Source: a virus. Taken from it: a DNA stretch of 26,658 nucleotides. The notes beneath the pieces are model-generated. The model saw nothing but the letters and a program-made list of their open reading frames with translations, did not search any database and was not told the DNA's origin. A program made the position numbers and the translations under genes. Location of the stretch: IMG/VR virus record IMGVR_UViG_3300005613_000351, positions 1 through 26,658 of that record, one strand, 5' to 3'. Every line of letters starts with the position of its first letter. Within the stretch, counting starts at the first letter, position 1. This document shows positions 1-7,001 of the stretch, piece after piece.

Positions 1-2
1 GA

Positions 3-110
3 GATTTAATTCCTTCTCATGTAATTAAACAATCTTCAGAAAGTCCTATCCCTCATAATGGAGCAGTAATAAGCCAAACATCTGTTACAAACGTAAATAT
101 TGGACTATAA
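3..110 (+). CDS. 3' end of an unidentified gene (partial)
   Basis: The left edge of the window cuts this gene, and only its last 35 codons and a TAA stop are present. The visible tail is polar, rich in Ser, Asn, Val and Ile, with no recognisable motif, ending in VNIGL. Its position just ahead of the tail genes suggests a structural or morphogenesis protein, but that is inference from context only. The frame is supported by being open from the window edge to a stop placed 18 bases before the TATAAATA element. Confidence 0.45.
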   Translation, partial: DLIPSHVIKQSSESPIPHNGAVISQTSVTNVNIGL

Positions 111-127
111 AAAAAGTTCTCAATTTT

Positions 128-135
128 TATAAATA
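128..135 (+). promoter_or_regulatory. T4-late-type promoter element TATAAATA
   Basis: The octamer TATAAATA lies in the 56-base gap before the 58-aa gene. T4 late promoters consist of this sequence at -10 with no -35 element, read by gp55-type sigma. Transcription would start near 141, leaving a short leader with AAGGAG at 151-156. A gp55-like gene is present at 6639-6989. The octamer also occurs twice inside coding sequence (20255-20262 and 23241-23248), so location rather than sequence alone supports the call. Confidence 0.6.
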
Positions 136-166
136 TCTGAGGTAGATAATAAGGAGAAAAAAAGAG

Positions 167-343
167 ATGAAAAGAGTTCAAAATACCAGTTTACAAGCTT
201 TCACAGTTTATTTTAGCTCAGAAACTGGAGCAAAAGAGGTTATCATAAAACCAGGACAATCAAAAGTAGTTCCAGAAAGCTACATTACAGAACAAGTTAA
301 AACTTTAGTTAAAAGAAGGTTATTTAAAGTAACTAACGCCTAA
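167..343 (+). CDS. 58-aa small phage protein before the tail sheath
   Basis: This short gene starts at an ATG ten bases after a strong AAGGAG site and ends 12 bases before the sheath gene. The product reads as a small beta-rich domain: N-terminal strands, then a PGQS turn near residues 29-32, then a basic segment with VKRRLFKV near the C-terminus. Small proteins with a central PGQS-like turn and a final hydrophobic strand are common next to phage structural genes, but I know no assigned function for them. It is the first gene behind the late promoter at 128, so it is probably made late and may be a minor virion or assembly protein. Confidence 0.7.
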   Translation: MKRVQNTSLQAFTVYFSSETGAKEVIIKPGQSKVVPESYITEQVKTLVKRRLFKVTNA

Positions 344-355
344 TAGGATATTTAT

Positions 356-2470
356 ATGCCAAATTACGTCTCACCCGGAGTTTATGTAATAGAGAAAGAT
401 ATCTCTGATTACTTACCTTCCGTAAATACATCAGTTGTTGGAATTTTAGGATTTGCTTCAAAAGGTCCAACTGATACTCCAACCTTAATTACTAATCAAA
501 ATCAGTTGATTAGAACTTTCGGTGCTCCTTCTGAAAATATTACAGGTCAAGCTGTTGAAGGTGCTTTAGAAATTTTAGAAGAAACAAATTCAGTTTATTT
601 TGTAAGGGGTGCTGGTGCTGAAGCTGCGGATGCTTCTGCAAGCATGGCTTTTGGAGCTTGCCCTTCCGTTATACTTTCTGCTGATGGTTACGGAGTTTCT
701 TCTAATCTTTACCTTCAAGTTGATGTTTATGACAATTCTGGTGTTAATAGGTTAGAATCAAAACAATTCTCAATTCCTTCTGGAACTGTAGGTGTTGGTG
801 GAACTCAAACTGAAGCATTAAGAAAAATAATAGGTGGAGGTTTAGATTCCGATAAGATAGGCGTATTTGATGATAATGGTGCTTTAACTGCCTCTGGAGC
901 TTTAGTAGGATCTTATGCAGGTTCTGGTGCTTACATGACCATTAAAGCATACTCTGATTCTGAATTTACTACAGGTGTTTCTGCTTTATTCCCAACAGAT
1001 GCATCAGCCACTAGTTCAACTGATTATGGAAAAGGATCAGTAAATTATTCTTCAGTAACTGTATATGGAGCTACATTCAATAACACTATTACCGATGCAA
1101 AATCTGTAGTTTATCATGTTGAATCATTATATCCAGGAGCTGGGTATAATGGCGGAACAAGGACCGATGGAAGTGTTAGTGGAAACTCAGTAACTACACA
1201 GTTCCTAGGTGGTCAAAACTTTAATGTACTTATTAATCAAGATGGTGCAATAGACGAAACTTTCAAAGTAAGTCTTGTAGGTTCAGGATCCTTTATTGAA
1301 GATAAGATTAACACTGGAGAGACAAATACTACTTCAGAAATTATTAAAGCTGCTATTAAAGTTGCAGGATCAGATATTGATGCTGTATCTCTAGCAAGTT
1401 TTGGAAAAGATATTTCTGATTTAAATCTTGGGGGTGCTGTTGAGTATTCTTACAAGAACTCTGCTGGTACAGCTGCAACAACGGATACTACCACAACTGC
1501 TGGTCCAAGATGGATTAAGTTAATAGAAGCTACCAATAATTTAGCAGGTGGTGATAATGGAGACAATGATGTAACAACTTTAGTTGGAAGTACATCTGAT
1601 AAAACAGGAGCATATGCTTTTGAGGATGAATCATTAAACGTCGGAATTGCTTTAGTTCCTGGTGTCTACAATGAAGCTGTTCAAAATGAGTTAATTAGTG
1701 TAGCAGAAAGTACTCAAGCTTTCCTTGCTCTAGTTTCTCCTCCTTATGGAATCGGAACTACTCAAGATGCAATTGATTGGCATAATGGCAAATCAACTAC
1801 TACTGCTTACTCTAGAACTTCAGCTATCAACTCATCTTACGCTGCAATTTTCTTTCCTCATGTTAAAGTGTTTAGTACTTTTGATAAGAAGGATCGTTGG
1901 TATGATCCAACAATCTTTGCTGCAAGGCAGATGGCTTTCACTGATTCAGTAGCTGATAGTTGGTTCGCTCCTGCTGGATTCCGTAGAGGTAGATTAACTA
2001 AACCAACTGATGTTGAAGTCAAGATTACTCAAGGTGATAGAGATTCAATGTACAGTGGTGGAAACGCTATCAACCCAATCTCATCGTTCCCACAGCAAGG
2101 TATAACAATCTTTGGTCAAAGAACTGCTCAAAGATCACCATCTGCTCTTGATAGAATTAATGTTCGTAGATTGATGATCTACATTAGAAAAGTTCTACTT
2201 CAAGGTACTGGTCGATTTGTTTTCGAGCCTAATGATGAATTTACTTGGGAACAGCTAGAATCTGCCTTGAATCCATTCTTGGATGATATCTTAAGAAGGC
2301 GTGGTATACAGGATTTCCGTGTAATCTGCGATGAAACAGTAAATACTCCAGCCAGAGTTGATAGAAATGAACTATGGTGTAAGGTTATCTTGAAGCCAAC
2401 CAAGACTGCTGAAATAATTATCTTCGAGCTAAACCTAACCTCTCAGTCAGCAGACATAACTTCACTATAA
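356..2470 (+). CDS. Contractile tail sheath protein (gp18-like)
   Basis: The sheath forms the contractile outer tube of myovirus tails around the gp19 tube. The N-terminus (SPGVYVIEKDIS, then a VVGILGFASKGP segment within residues 5-40) and the C-terminal domain (a long basic helix near 610-625, RRRGIQDFRVICDE near 650-665, then strand-rich NELWCKVILKP) follow the T4 gp18 family pattern. At 704 aa it is close to the T4 protein length. The variable middle (about 100-430), rich in Gly, Ser, Thr and Ala, would be the surface-exposed insertion domains. The ATG at 356 has AGGA seven bases upstream. It is followed after ten bases by the tail tube gene, the usual 18-19 order, and probably shares the late transcript from 128. 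Confidence 0.95.
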   Translation: MPNYVSPGVYVIEKDISDYLPSVNTSVVGILGFASKGPTDTPTLITNQNQLIRTFGAPSENITGQAVEGALEILEETNSVYFVRGAGAEAADASASMAFGACPSVILSADGYGVSSNLYLQVDVYDNSGVNRLESKQFSIPSGTVGVGGTQTEALRKIIGGGLDSDKIGVFDDNGALTASGALVGSYAGSGAYMTIKAYSDSEFTTGVSALFPTDASATSSTDYGKGSVNYSSVTVYGATFNNTITDAKSVVYHVESLYPGAGYNGGTRTDGSVSGNSVTTQFLGGQNFNVLINQDGAIDETFKVSLVGSGSFIEDKINTGETNTTSEIIKAAIKVAGSDIDAVSLASFGKDISDLNLGGAVEYSYKNSAGTAATTDTTTTAGPRWIKLIEATNNLAGGDNGDNDVTTLVGSTSDKTGAYAFEDESLNVGIALVPGVYNEAVQNELISVAESTQAFLALVSPPYGIGTTQDAIDWHNGKSTTTAYSRTSAINSSYAAIFFPHVKVFSTFDKKDRWYDPTIFAARQMAFTDSVADSWFAPAGFRRGRLTKPTDVEVKITQGDRDSMYSGGNAINPISSFPQQGITIFGQRTAQRSPSALDRINVRRLMIYIRKVLLQGTGRFVFEPNDEFTWEQLESALNPFLDDILRRRGIQDFRVICDETVNTPARVDRNELWCKVILKPTKTAEIIIFELNLTSQSADITSL

Positions 2471-2480
2471 GGAATAAATA

Positions 2481-3062
2481 ATGGCACAATCTTATTACAA
2501 AACTAAGTATGGAAGAAACTTTACTCCAGGTCAAGGATTGCCTGTTGTATCAACTGATCTTGATTCAGTAAGGACTTATCAGTTTGAAGTTAGATTCTTA
2601 GGTCTTCCTGCAACTGTAACTAATCAACAGGATCTAACTCTAGCTGCTAAGAAGGTTACTGGTTTAGAGATGGGTGTAGAAGATATCGTTGTTAGCCGTG
2701 TTAACGATAGATTACATTACCCTGGAAAGCCTTCTCCAGGAGAGCTTGTAGTTACCTTTGATAACTTATATCTTCGTCAAACTGCAAGTGATCTTTGGAA
2801 ATACTTTAAAAGGATTTATGATCCACTTACAGGTGAAATGACTCCATTTGCTGCTCCTGGAGGTGATCCAACTTCAACATTTAAAGTTCCAAAAATGGAG
2901 ATCGTCATGTTAGATAATACTTCAAGACCTCATTCAACCATTGAAGTATATGGCGTTTACCCAAGAAAATGGGCAGCATCTGAATTTAACTACGAAACTA
3001 ACTCATTCCACACATTAGATGTAAACTTCCGTTACGATTTCTTGGATATGTACAACCTTTGA
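2481..3062 (+). CDS. Tail tube protein (gp19-like)
   Basis: This protein polymerises into the inner tail tube through which DNA passes. At 193 aa it is somewhat longer than T4 gp19. Visible family features are a beta-rich body (TYQFEVRFLGLP near 31-43, GELVVTFDNLYLR near 87-100), a helix with LWKYFKRIYDP near 105-116, and a C-terminal half with a YGVYPRKWAASEFNY segment typical of gp19 relatives. AAGGA lies seven bases before the ATG. It follows the sheath gene directly and ends 20 bases before a strong terminator, so sheath and tube form the end of a late operon. Confidence 0.93.
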   Translation: MAQSYYKTKYGRNFTPGQGLPVVSTDLDSVRTYQFEVRFLGLPATVTNQQDLTLAAKKVTGLEMGVEDIVVSRVNDRLHYPGKPSPGELVVTFDNLYLRQTASDLWKYFKRIYDPLTGEMTPFAAPGGDPTSTFKVPKMEIVMLDNTSRPHSTIEVYGVYPRKWAASEFNYETNSFHTLDVNFRYDFLDMYNL

Positions 3063-3082
3063 TGATTTGAAAAAGTCAAAAC

Positions 3083-3123
3083 GGCTCAGTCTATTCTTGA
3101 ATAGTAGACTGAGCCACTTTTCT
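3083..3123 (+). terminator. Intrinsic terminator after the tail tube gene
   Basis: An 11-bp perfect stem, GGCTCAGTCTA (3083-3093) with TAGACTGAGCC (3105-3115), is followed by ACTTTTCT. An A-rich run upstream would also give a U-run on the other strand, so it may work both ways. The loop arms CTATTC and GAATAG (3091-3096, 3099-3104) can form an alternative inner stem. It isolates the tail genes from the large gene at 3134. Confidence 0.9.
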
Positions 3124-3131
3124 ATTATAAG
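3123..3131 (+). promoter_or_regulatory. Possible -10 element immediately before the 769-aa gene
   Basis: TATTATAAG lies directly after the terminator tail and two bases before the ATG at 3134. It could serve as TATTAT (3123-3128) or TATAAG (3126-3131). No clear -35 is seen, and there is no Shine-Dalgarno sequence before the gene. It resembles the other start-proximal TATAAT sites in the window but is a poorer match. Confidence 0.35.
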
Positions 3132-3133
3132 TT

Positions 3134-5443
3134 ATGGACTACTTTAACGAACTTCTTTATAGTTATAACAGATTAAAAAAGCGCACATTTAAGCTGCGTT
3201 ATATACAAGAAGAGACTGCTGAAGAATTAAAGAAAAGAGGTTTTCAATTTAATCCTGGATCAGCGGGGGCTGGTGGAAAATATAGAGGTTTTTATTATTC
3301 TTCAGATGGAAGTATAATTTATGTTTCAGAAGATCCTCCAGGAACTGAGAATAGACAATTTTTTCAGTTACCAGAAAAAGAAAGAGGAGAGACAGCACGA
3401 GAGAAGAGAACTGTACCAGGAGAAAAGCTATATGAAGAAATTCCAGAAGAGTATAGAGAAAATATAATATCTATAAATGGAATATCAGAAGCACTTTCAA
3501 AGTTTTGTGATCAGATAACACAAAAGTTTCAACAAACTAAAAAATATGTAAGCTGCGAACAGCAAATTCAAAATTACTTAAACTTTACTAATAAGTCTGG
3601 TGATTCTTTAGGTAAGATTTTTTCAAAAAGTGGAACTACTAAAGGAATTGAAATCACAAGAGATAAAGAAGGTAATATTGATGTAAAAATTTCAGAGGGT
3701 ATGGACACTGTTGATTCTGTCACTAGGCAGAAGATTTTAGATAATTTAAATTCTGTTTTAAAAGAGGTAACATCTAAAAGTCCAAACTGTGATAATATAA
3801 AAAATAAAGTGGCAAAAACTAAACATACCGAAGGAAAAGGTAAAGCAAAAGATAGATATATAATCTATGGTGCAGATAATACTACTGGAATTGCTTTACC
3901 AGCTACAGGTAGGATGAGTGCTTTAATATTTGATTCAATTAAAAAAGTATGTCCTGATCAAATAGAAAAACTTTATGATGATGCCATTAATCAAGCTCAG
4001 ATAAATGCTAAAAGTGGAACCTTAGCAGAACGTCTTTTTGCTTTAGGTAACGATATTTATCAACTCAGTAAAACTGGAGATCGTGAAAAGTCAAAAAAAT
4101 TAGTAACTCAAATAGCTCAAGCTTTACTAGAATCTGAAAAAATAACTCAATCTTTGGTAGATGCTTTTGATACTGATATGATTACTTTAGAAGAAGAATC
4201 AGGATATCAAACTCTTCTAGAGGATAATGAACTTTTTAAAAATAAACCTGAATTATCTAAACTATTAATTTTGTTTGTAAAAGCAAATCAAGATTTATAT
4301 AGAAAAATGGGAGCAGATAAGATAGTTCCTTATGGAGCTAAAAGCAAGCAAGGAGCTAGAGCAGATAATATGCTTGTTTATACAAGTGAGGATGCTGCTA
4401 AAAAAGCTGCAAGATCAGTTGGGTTTAGTGAAGAAGAAGGATCTGCATACGAAAAAACTAATATGAAAGATTTCTTAAAGAATCTTCCAGAAAATGTGAA
4501 AAGTAAAGTACAAGAAGAATTAAAAGAACTTGGACTAGATGAATCTAGTGAATTCTATACTTTAGGGCTCGGACAAAAATTATATATAAAATTTAAAGAT
4601 GCTAAACTAGGTGAGTACAACAGAGCTGAAAGAATGTTCATGGCAGTTTTAGGAACTATTCCTGAAAGTGATCCGTATTACAGTGATGATTTTAATGAAA
4701 AATCAAATGAATATCCAATAAGTGATGAGTCAATAGCTTTTTTTGAATCTTTAGAAAATGATCATCAATTAATAGAAAATGTTCTATTAGGGGGTGAAGA
4801 GTTTTTAAATTCAGAAGGAGCTAAAAGCCTTACTCCAGAAAGGTATAAGTTTGCACAGGAAATTCTAAAAGCTGGTTCTAACCCACAAGGAAATTTAGCA
4901 AATTTAGATCCAACAAACAAAGCTGATCAACAATATATAAAAGAATATATTCAAAGAAAAAATATAGTTGATAATCTTAGAAATAGGTTTGAAGATCCAC
5001 AAACTTCATCAGATACTTTTGATTCTGTATTAAGAATGGCTTTCTTAACTGGAGGTAATTCAAAAGATTTAATGCAGTTAGTTGTTTCTAAAGCAGATAA
5101 CTCAACAAGAGTATTCAGTCAAAATGCTATCTTTGAAGAACTCAGAGATAATAAAGATAAATATACTTTAGACTTTACAGAGTCTGGTGTTAAGTTTATT
5201 GATAAAGAAAGTGGACAATTAGTTGGTAGATTTAATCTATCAAGAACAGCTAGTAAAAGTGCCAAAGAGCCTTCTGCTAGAACTAGATTCGATTTTGAAA
5301 TATCTGATTGGGCTCAAACTAATATTGCTAAGGCTGAAGAGAGAAATATACCATCAATGGAAAATAGCAGTAAAATAAGTGAATTACTTGCAAATCAGAT
5401 TGAGTTATTAACTGAATTATTTAATCAAACCAAAAAGAATTAG
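3134..5443 (+). CDS. Large unidentified phage protein (769 aa)
   Basis: I do not recognise this protein. It is long, highly charged and mostly helical, with few Cys and no signal peptide or membrane segment. The N-terminus (LLYSYNRLKKRTFKLRYIQEE, about 7-27) is basic and followed by a Gly-rich GSAGAGGKYRGFYYS stretch near 42-56 that could be a short beta domain. The region 95-400 has long amphipathic helices, and the C-terminal 60 residues are helical and coiled-coil-like. In T4 the portal gene follows 18 and 19, but this protein does not look like a portal. A large internal virion protein or an injected protein are possible roles by position only. It lies between a terminator and a convergent nuclease gene, has no ribosome binding site, and overlaps the nuclease gene by 23 bases. 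Confidence 0.85.
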   Translation: MDYFNELLYSYNRLKKRTFKLRYIQEETAEELKKRGFQFNPGSAGAGGKYRGFYYSSDGSIIYVSEDPPGTENRQFFQLPEKERGETAREKRTVPGEKLYEEIPEEYRENIISINGISEALSKFCDQITQKFQQTKKYVSCEQQIQNYLNFTNKSGDSLGKIFSKSGTTKGIEITRDKEGNIDVKISEGMDTVDSVTRQKILDNLNSVLKEVTSKSPNCDNIKNKVAKTKHTEGKGKAKDRYIIYGADNTTGIALPATGRMSALIFDSIKKVCPDQIEKLYDDAINQAQINAKSGTLAERLFALGNDIYQLSKTGDREKSKKLVTQIAQALLESEKITQSLVDAFDTDMITLEEESGYQTLLEDNELFKNKPELSKLLILFVKANQDLYRKMGADKIVPYGAKSKQGARADNMLVYTSEDAAKKAARSVGFSEEEGSAYEKTNMKDFLKNLPENVKSKVQEELKELGLDESSEFYTLGLGQKLYIKFKDAKLGEYNRAERMFMAVLGTIPESDPYYSDDFNEKSNEYPISDESIAFFESLENDHQLIENVLLGGEEFLNSEGAKSLTPERYKFAQEILKAGSNPQGNLANLDPTNKADQQYIKEYIQRKNIVDNLRNRFEDPQTSSDTFDSVLRMAFLTGGNSKDLMQLVVSKADNSTRVFSQNAIFEELRDNKDKYTLDFTESGVKFIDKESGQLVGRFNLSRTASKSAKEPSARTRFDFEISDWAQTNIAKAEERNIPSMENSSKISELLANQIELLTELFNQTKKN

Positions 5444-5945
5444 GTTCTTTTTTTAGTAACTCATCAAATAAGTATATTTTATATTTTCTTGTTTTATCTT
5501 TATCTTCTATAGTTATACAATAATAAGCATTATCTATCCATATATGATAGGGTACTATGGCTAATGTTGGTTGTCTATCTTGTTTAAATATAACCATTGG
5601 ATATTTTCCGCACTTCTCAGAATCTTTCTCACATTGTTTTATAAATTTCCAAGTGTCGGAACTATCATTATATAAACTATATAAGTTTTCTTTGTTATAT
5701 CCTTTCTTACACTCTATACAATATTTAAAGTTTTTAGGGGTTATTAAATCTCCATATATCTTTAAATGATCTGGTAAGGAGTGTGTGGTGGCAAATGCAC
5801 CAGATCCAGGAGTTCTTGAAAATTCCTTGGTATCGAATCTATCATTGAACACCTTGGCAATGTTGCGCTCAAATGAGCTACCTTTTGTACGGCTATTAAC
5901 CTTCTTTTTCTTTTTTAAAGCAGAAATATCATAATCATCTTGCAT
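5421..5945 (-). CDS. PD-(D/E)XK nuclease, probable Holliday junction resolvase
   Basis: The 174-aa product has the layout of small phage and archaeal-type junction resolvases. These features are a basic N-terminus (ALKKKKKVNSRTKG), GSSFERNIAKVF with Glu26 as the helix-one acidic residue, RTPGSGAF (44-51), then GDLI with Asp66 and ECKK with Glu78 and Lys80. The Asp-x11-Glu-x-Lys core is the metal-binding catalytic signature of the fold. It would cleave branched DNA during recombination-dependent replication and before packaging. The gene faces its neighbours: it converges on the 769-aa gene and diverges from the gene at 5975. AGAGG lies about eight bases before the ATG on the minus strand. The nuclease fold is clear; the exact substrate is inferred from the RTPGSG-type match. 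Confidence 0.75.
   Translation of the reverse strand: MQDDYDISALKKKKKVNSRTKGSSFERNIAKVFNDRFDTKEFSRTPGSGAFATTHSLPDHLKIYGDLITPKNFKYCIECKKGYNKENLYSLYNDSSDTWKFIKQCEKDSEKCGKYPMVIFKQDRQPTLAIVPYHIWIDNAYYCITIEDKDKTRKYKIYLFDELLKKEPNSFWFD
5432..5454. terminator. Weak AT-rich hairpin between convergent genes
   Basis: AAAAAGAA (5432-5439) can pair with TTCTTTTT (5445-5452) across a five-base loop, with T-runs on the exit side. It sits at the overlap of the 769-aa gene and the minus-strand nuclease gene, where a terminator is expected. The stem has a single G-C pair, so it would be weak. Confidence 0.3.
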
Positions 5946-5968
5946 GATTCAAACCTCTAGACTATAAT
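5940..5968 (+). promoter_or_regulatory. Sigma70-like promoter for the 5975 gene, leaderless
   Basis: TTGCAT (5940-5945) is followed by a 17-base spacer and a perfect TATAAT (5963-5968). The ATG at 5975 is where transcription would be expected to start, six bases after the -10, and there is no Shine-Dalgarno sequence. The -35 overlaps the start codon of the opposing nuclease gene. On the minus strand the same stretch gives CTATTATAG, a possible -10 for the nuclease gene. Confidence 0.65.
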
Positions 5969-5974
5969 AGACAA

Positions 5975-6322
5975 ATGACAGAATCAAAAGAAGAAATTCA
6001 TTTCAATACGGATTCTTGGAAAGTTAGAATTAACGAAAGGCGAAACGGTAGAATGCAGTTACGATTTAATTTAGACAAGGATGAGGCCCTTGGTTTTAAG
6101 GGCTTTACTGAGATGGTCAAGCCAGAGCATGTCTCAGAAGAGATGTTCATCAAAAGTATCTTCCTTCAAGGTGTAAAAACTATGCAAGAGCAGCTTGCTG
6201 AACTTGTAAAGCAGTATGCTGAAGCTAACGCTGAAGAGTTAGAAAAAATGGGTGTTGAAGTCGTTGAAGGAAACGATGGAAGCGTGTCTTTAGAAGAAAC
6301 TTCATCTGACGAAGAAGAATGA
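5975..6322 (+). CDS. Acidic 115-aa hypothetical protein
   Basis: I do not recognise the family. The first 45 residues are strand-forming (SWKVRINERRNGRMQLRF), the middle is helical (about 50-95, with a QEQLAELVKQYAEANAEELEKM coiled-coil-like helix split over two turns), and the C-terminus is strongly acidic (SLEETSSDEEE). Such acidic tails occur in DNA mimics, in proteins that contact SSB or polymerase partners, and in chaperone-like phage proteins; nothing decides among these. It begins at an SD-less ATG next to TATAAT and overlaps the next gene by four bases, so it is co-translated with the thioredoxin-like protein. Confidence 0.8.
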   Translation: MTESKEEIHFNTDSWKVRINERRNGRMQLRFNLDKDEALGFKGFTEMVKPEHVSEEMFIKSIFLQGVKTMQEQLAELVKQYAEANAEELEKMGVEVVEGNDGSVSLEETSSDEEE

Positions 6323-6642
6323 AATTTAAAAATTTCAACGTAGTAAGATTACTAAAAGAGAATGACCTCTCGAAAGTCATTAAGACCCACAAGAAAAGCA
6401 AGGAAGACTTTAGTATTCTATTCGTTTCTTTGTGGGACCAAAACTCAGAGAAGTTATTGTCAAAACTATACGAGTCCTCACAAGAGGAGGCAGAAAAGAT
6501 CTACATTGTAGATAGCTTCAACATGCCACATAGTTTTGTAATCTACAATACTAAGGTAGTACCTGCTCTAGTAAACGTAAAAAAAGAAAATACCGAAGTT
6601 ATAGATTATCTTCCAAAAGTTTACGAGTACTTGGAAGCTTAA
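6319..6642 (+). CDS. Thioredoxin-fold-like protein lacking the CxxC motif
   Basis: This 107-aa protein has the order of elements of a thioredoxin. Strand FSILFVSLW (31-39) is followed by a helix where WCxxC would stand but reads LWDQNSEKLL. Then comes strand IYIVDSF (61-67), a VVPALVNV segment with Pro82 in the cis-proline position, and a closing helix VIDYLPKVYEYL. No cysteine is present, so it cannot be a thiol-disulfide reductase, and a binding or scaffold role is more likely. It overlaps the upstream gene by ATGA and its TAA stop shares the palindrome TTAA (6639-6642) with the stop of the minus-strand sigma factor gene. The fold assignment rests on pattern only. Confidence 0.6.
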   Translation: MKFKNFNVVRLLKENDLSKVIKTHKKSKEDFSILFVSLWDQNSEKLLSKLYESSQEEAEKIYIVDSFNMPHSFVIYNTKVVPALVNVKKENTEVIDYLPKVYEYLEA

Positions 6643-6989
6643 AGTAAATCATCATATTTCTTTACTTCTCGATCCATATAAGCCTCAATTTTCTCCCTAT
6701 ACCTTTTATCTTTGGTATAAAGAAACTTGAGGTTATTTAATATAACCGTCGTAAAATAGTTAAAGGCGGTTCCTTTCTTTGCTTTGAAGTTTTTTATAGT
6801 CTTTAATATTAGAGCAAAGCAGTCTTGTTTGGCGTCCTCGTCGTCCACGTTGAACTTAAATGATGCGAGTATGTTAGAAATTAATAAATCAAAAGTTTCT
6901 ACCAGTTCTTCTTCATAAGTTTCTGGATCTTCCTTGTATAATAGGATGAGGTCTTCAAACCTTTTGTTGTCGATATAGTTTTTACCCAT
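6639..6989 (-). CDS. gp55-like late-transcription sigma factor
   Basis: The 116-aa product matches the region-2 part of T4 gp55-type sigma factors, which bind core RNA polymerase and read TATAAATA late promoters. The visible core is DDEDAKQDCFALILKTIKNF (about 49-68), KKGTAFNYFTTVILNNLKF (71-89), then a basic YTKDKRYREKI helix; AF-YFT followed by a basic helix is the characteristic core of this group. It is shorter than T4 gp55 (about 185 aa), lacking most of the C-terminal extension that contacts the sliding clamp in T4. It stands alone on the minus strand between plus-strand genes. Its ATG has no Shine-Dalgarno sequence and lies two bases from a shared palindromic ATTATAAT. A TATAAATA site at 128-135 provides a plausible target. 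Confidence 0.78.
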   Translation of the reverse strand: MGKNYIDNKRFEDLILLYKEDPETYEEELVETFDLLISNILASFKFNVDDEDAKQDCFALILKTIKNFKAKKGTAFNYFTTVILNNLKFLYTKDKRYREKIEAYMDREVKKYDDLL

Positions 6990-6991
6990 AC

Positions 6992-6999
6992 ATTATAAT
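6992..6999. promoter_or_regulatory. Bidirectional palindromic -10 element ATTATAAT
   Basis: ATTATAAT is its own reverse complement, giving TATAAT on both strands (plus 6994-6999; minus 6997-6992). It fills the 12-base gap between the divergent starts of the sigma factor gene (6989, minus) and the polymerase gene (7002, plus). In both directions the start codon begins two bases after the hexamer. No -35 is evident on the plus side, and neither gene has a Shine-Dalgarno sequence. Confidence 0.55.
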
Positions 7000-7001
7000 A
7001 G

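Noticed and set aside
349-356. TATTTATA, which reads TATAAATA on the minus strand, as a reverse late promoter
   Set aside because: It overlaps the sheath gene start and would transcribe antisense into the small upstream gene with no minus-strand gene present; AT-rich chance match.
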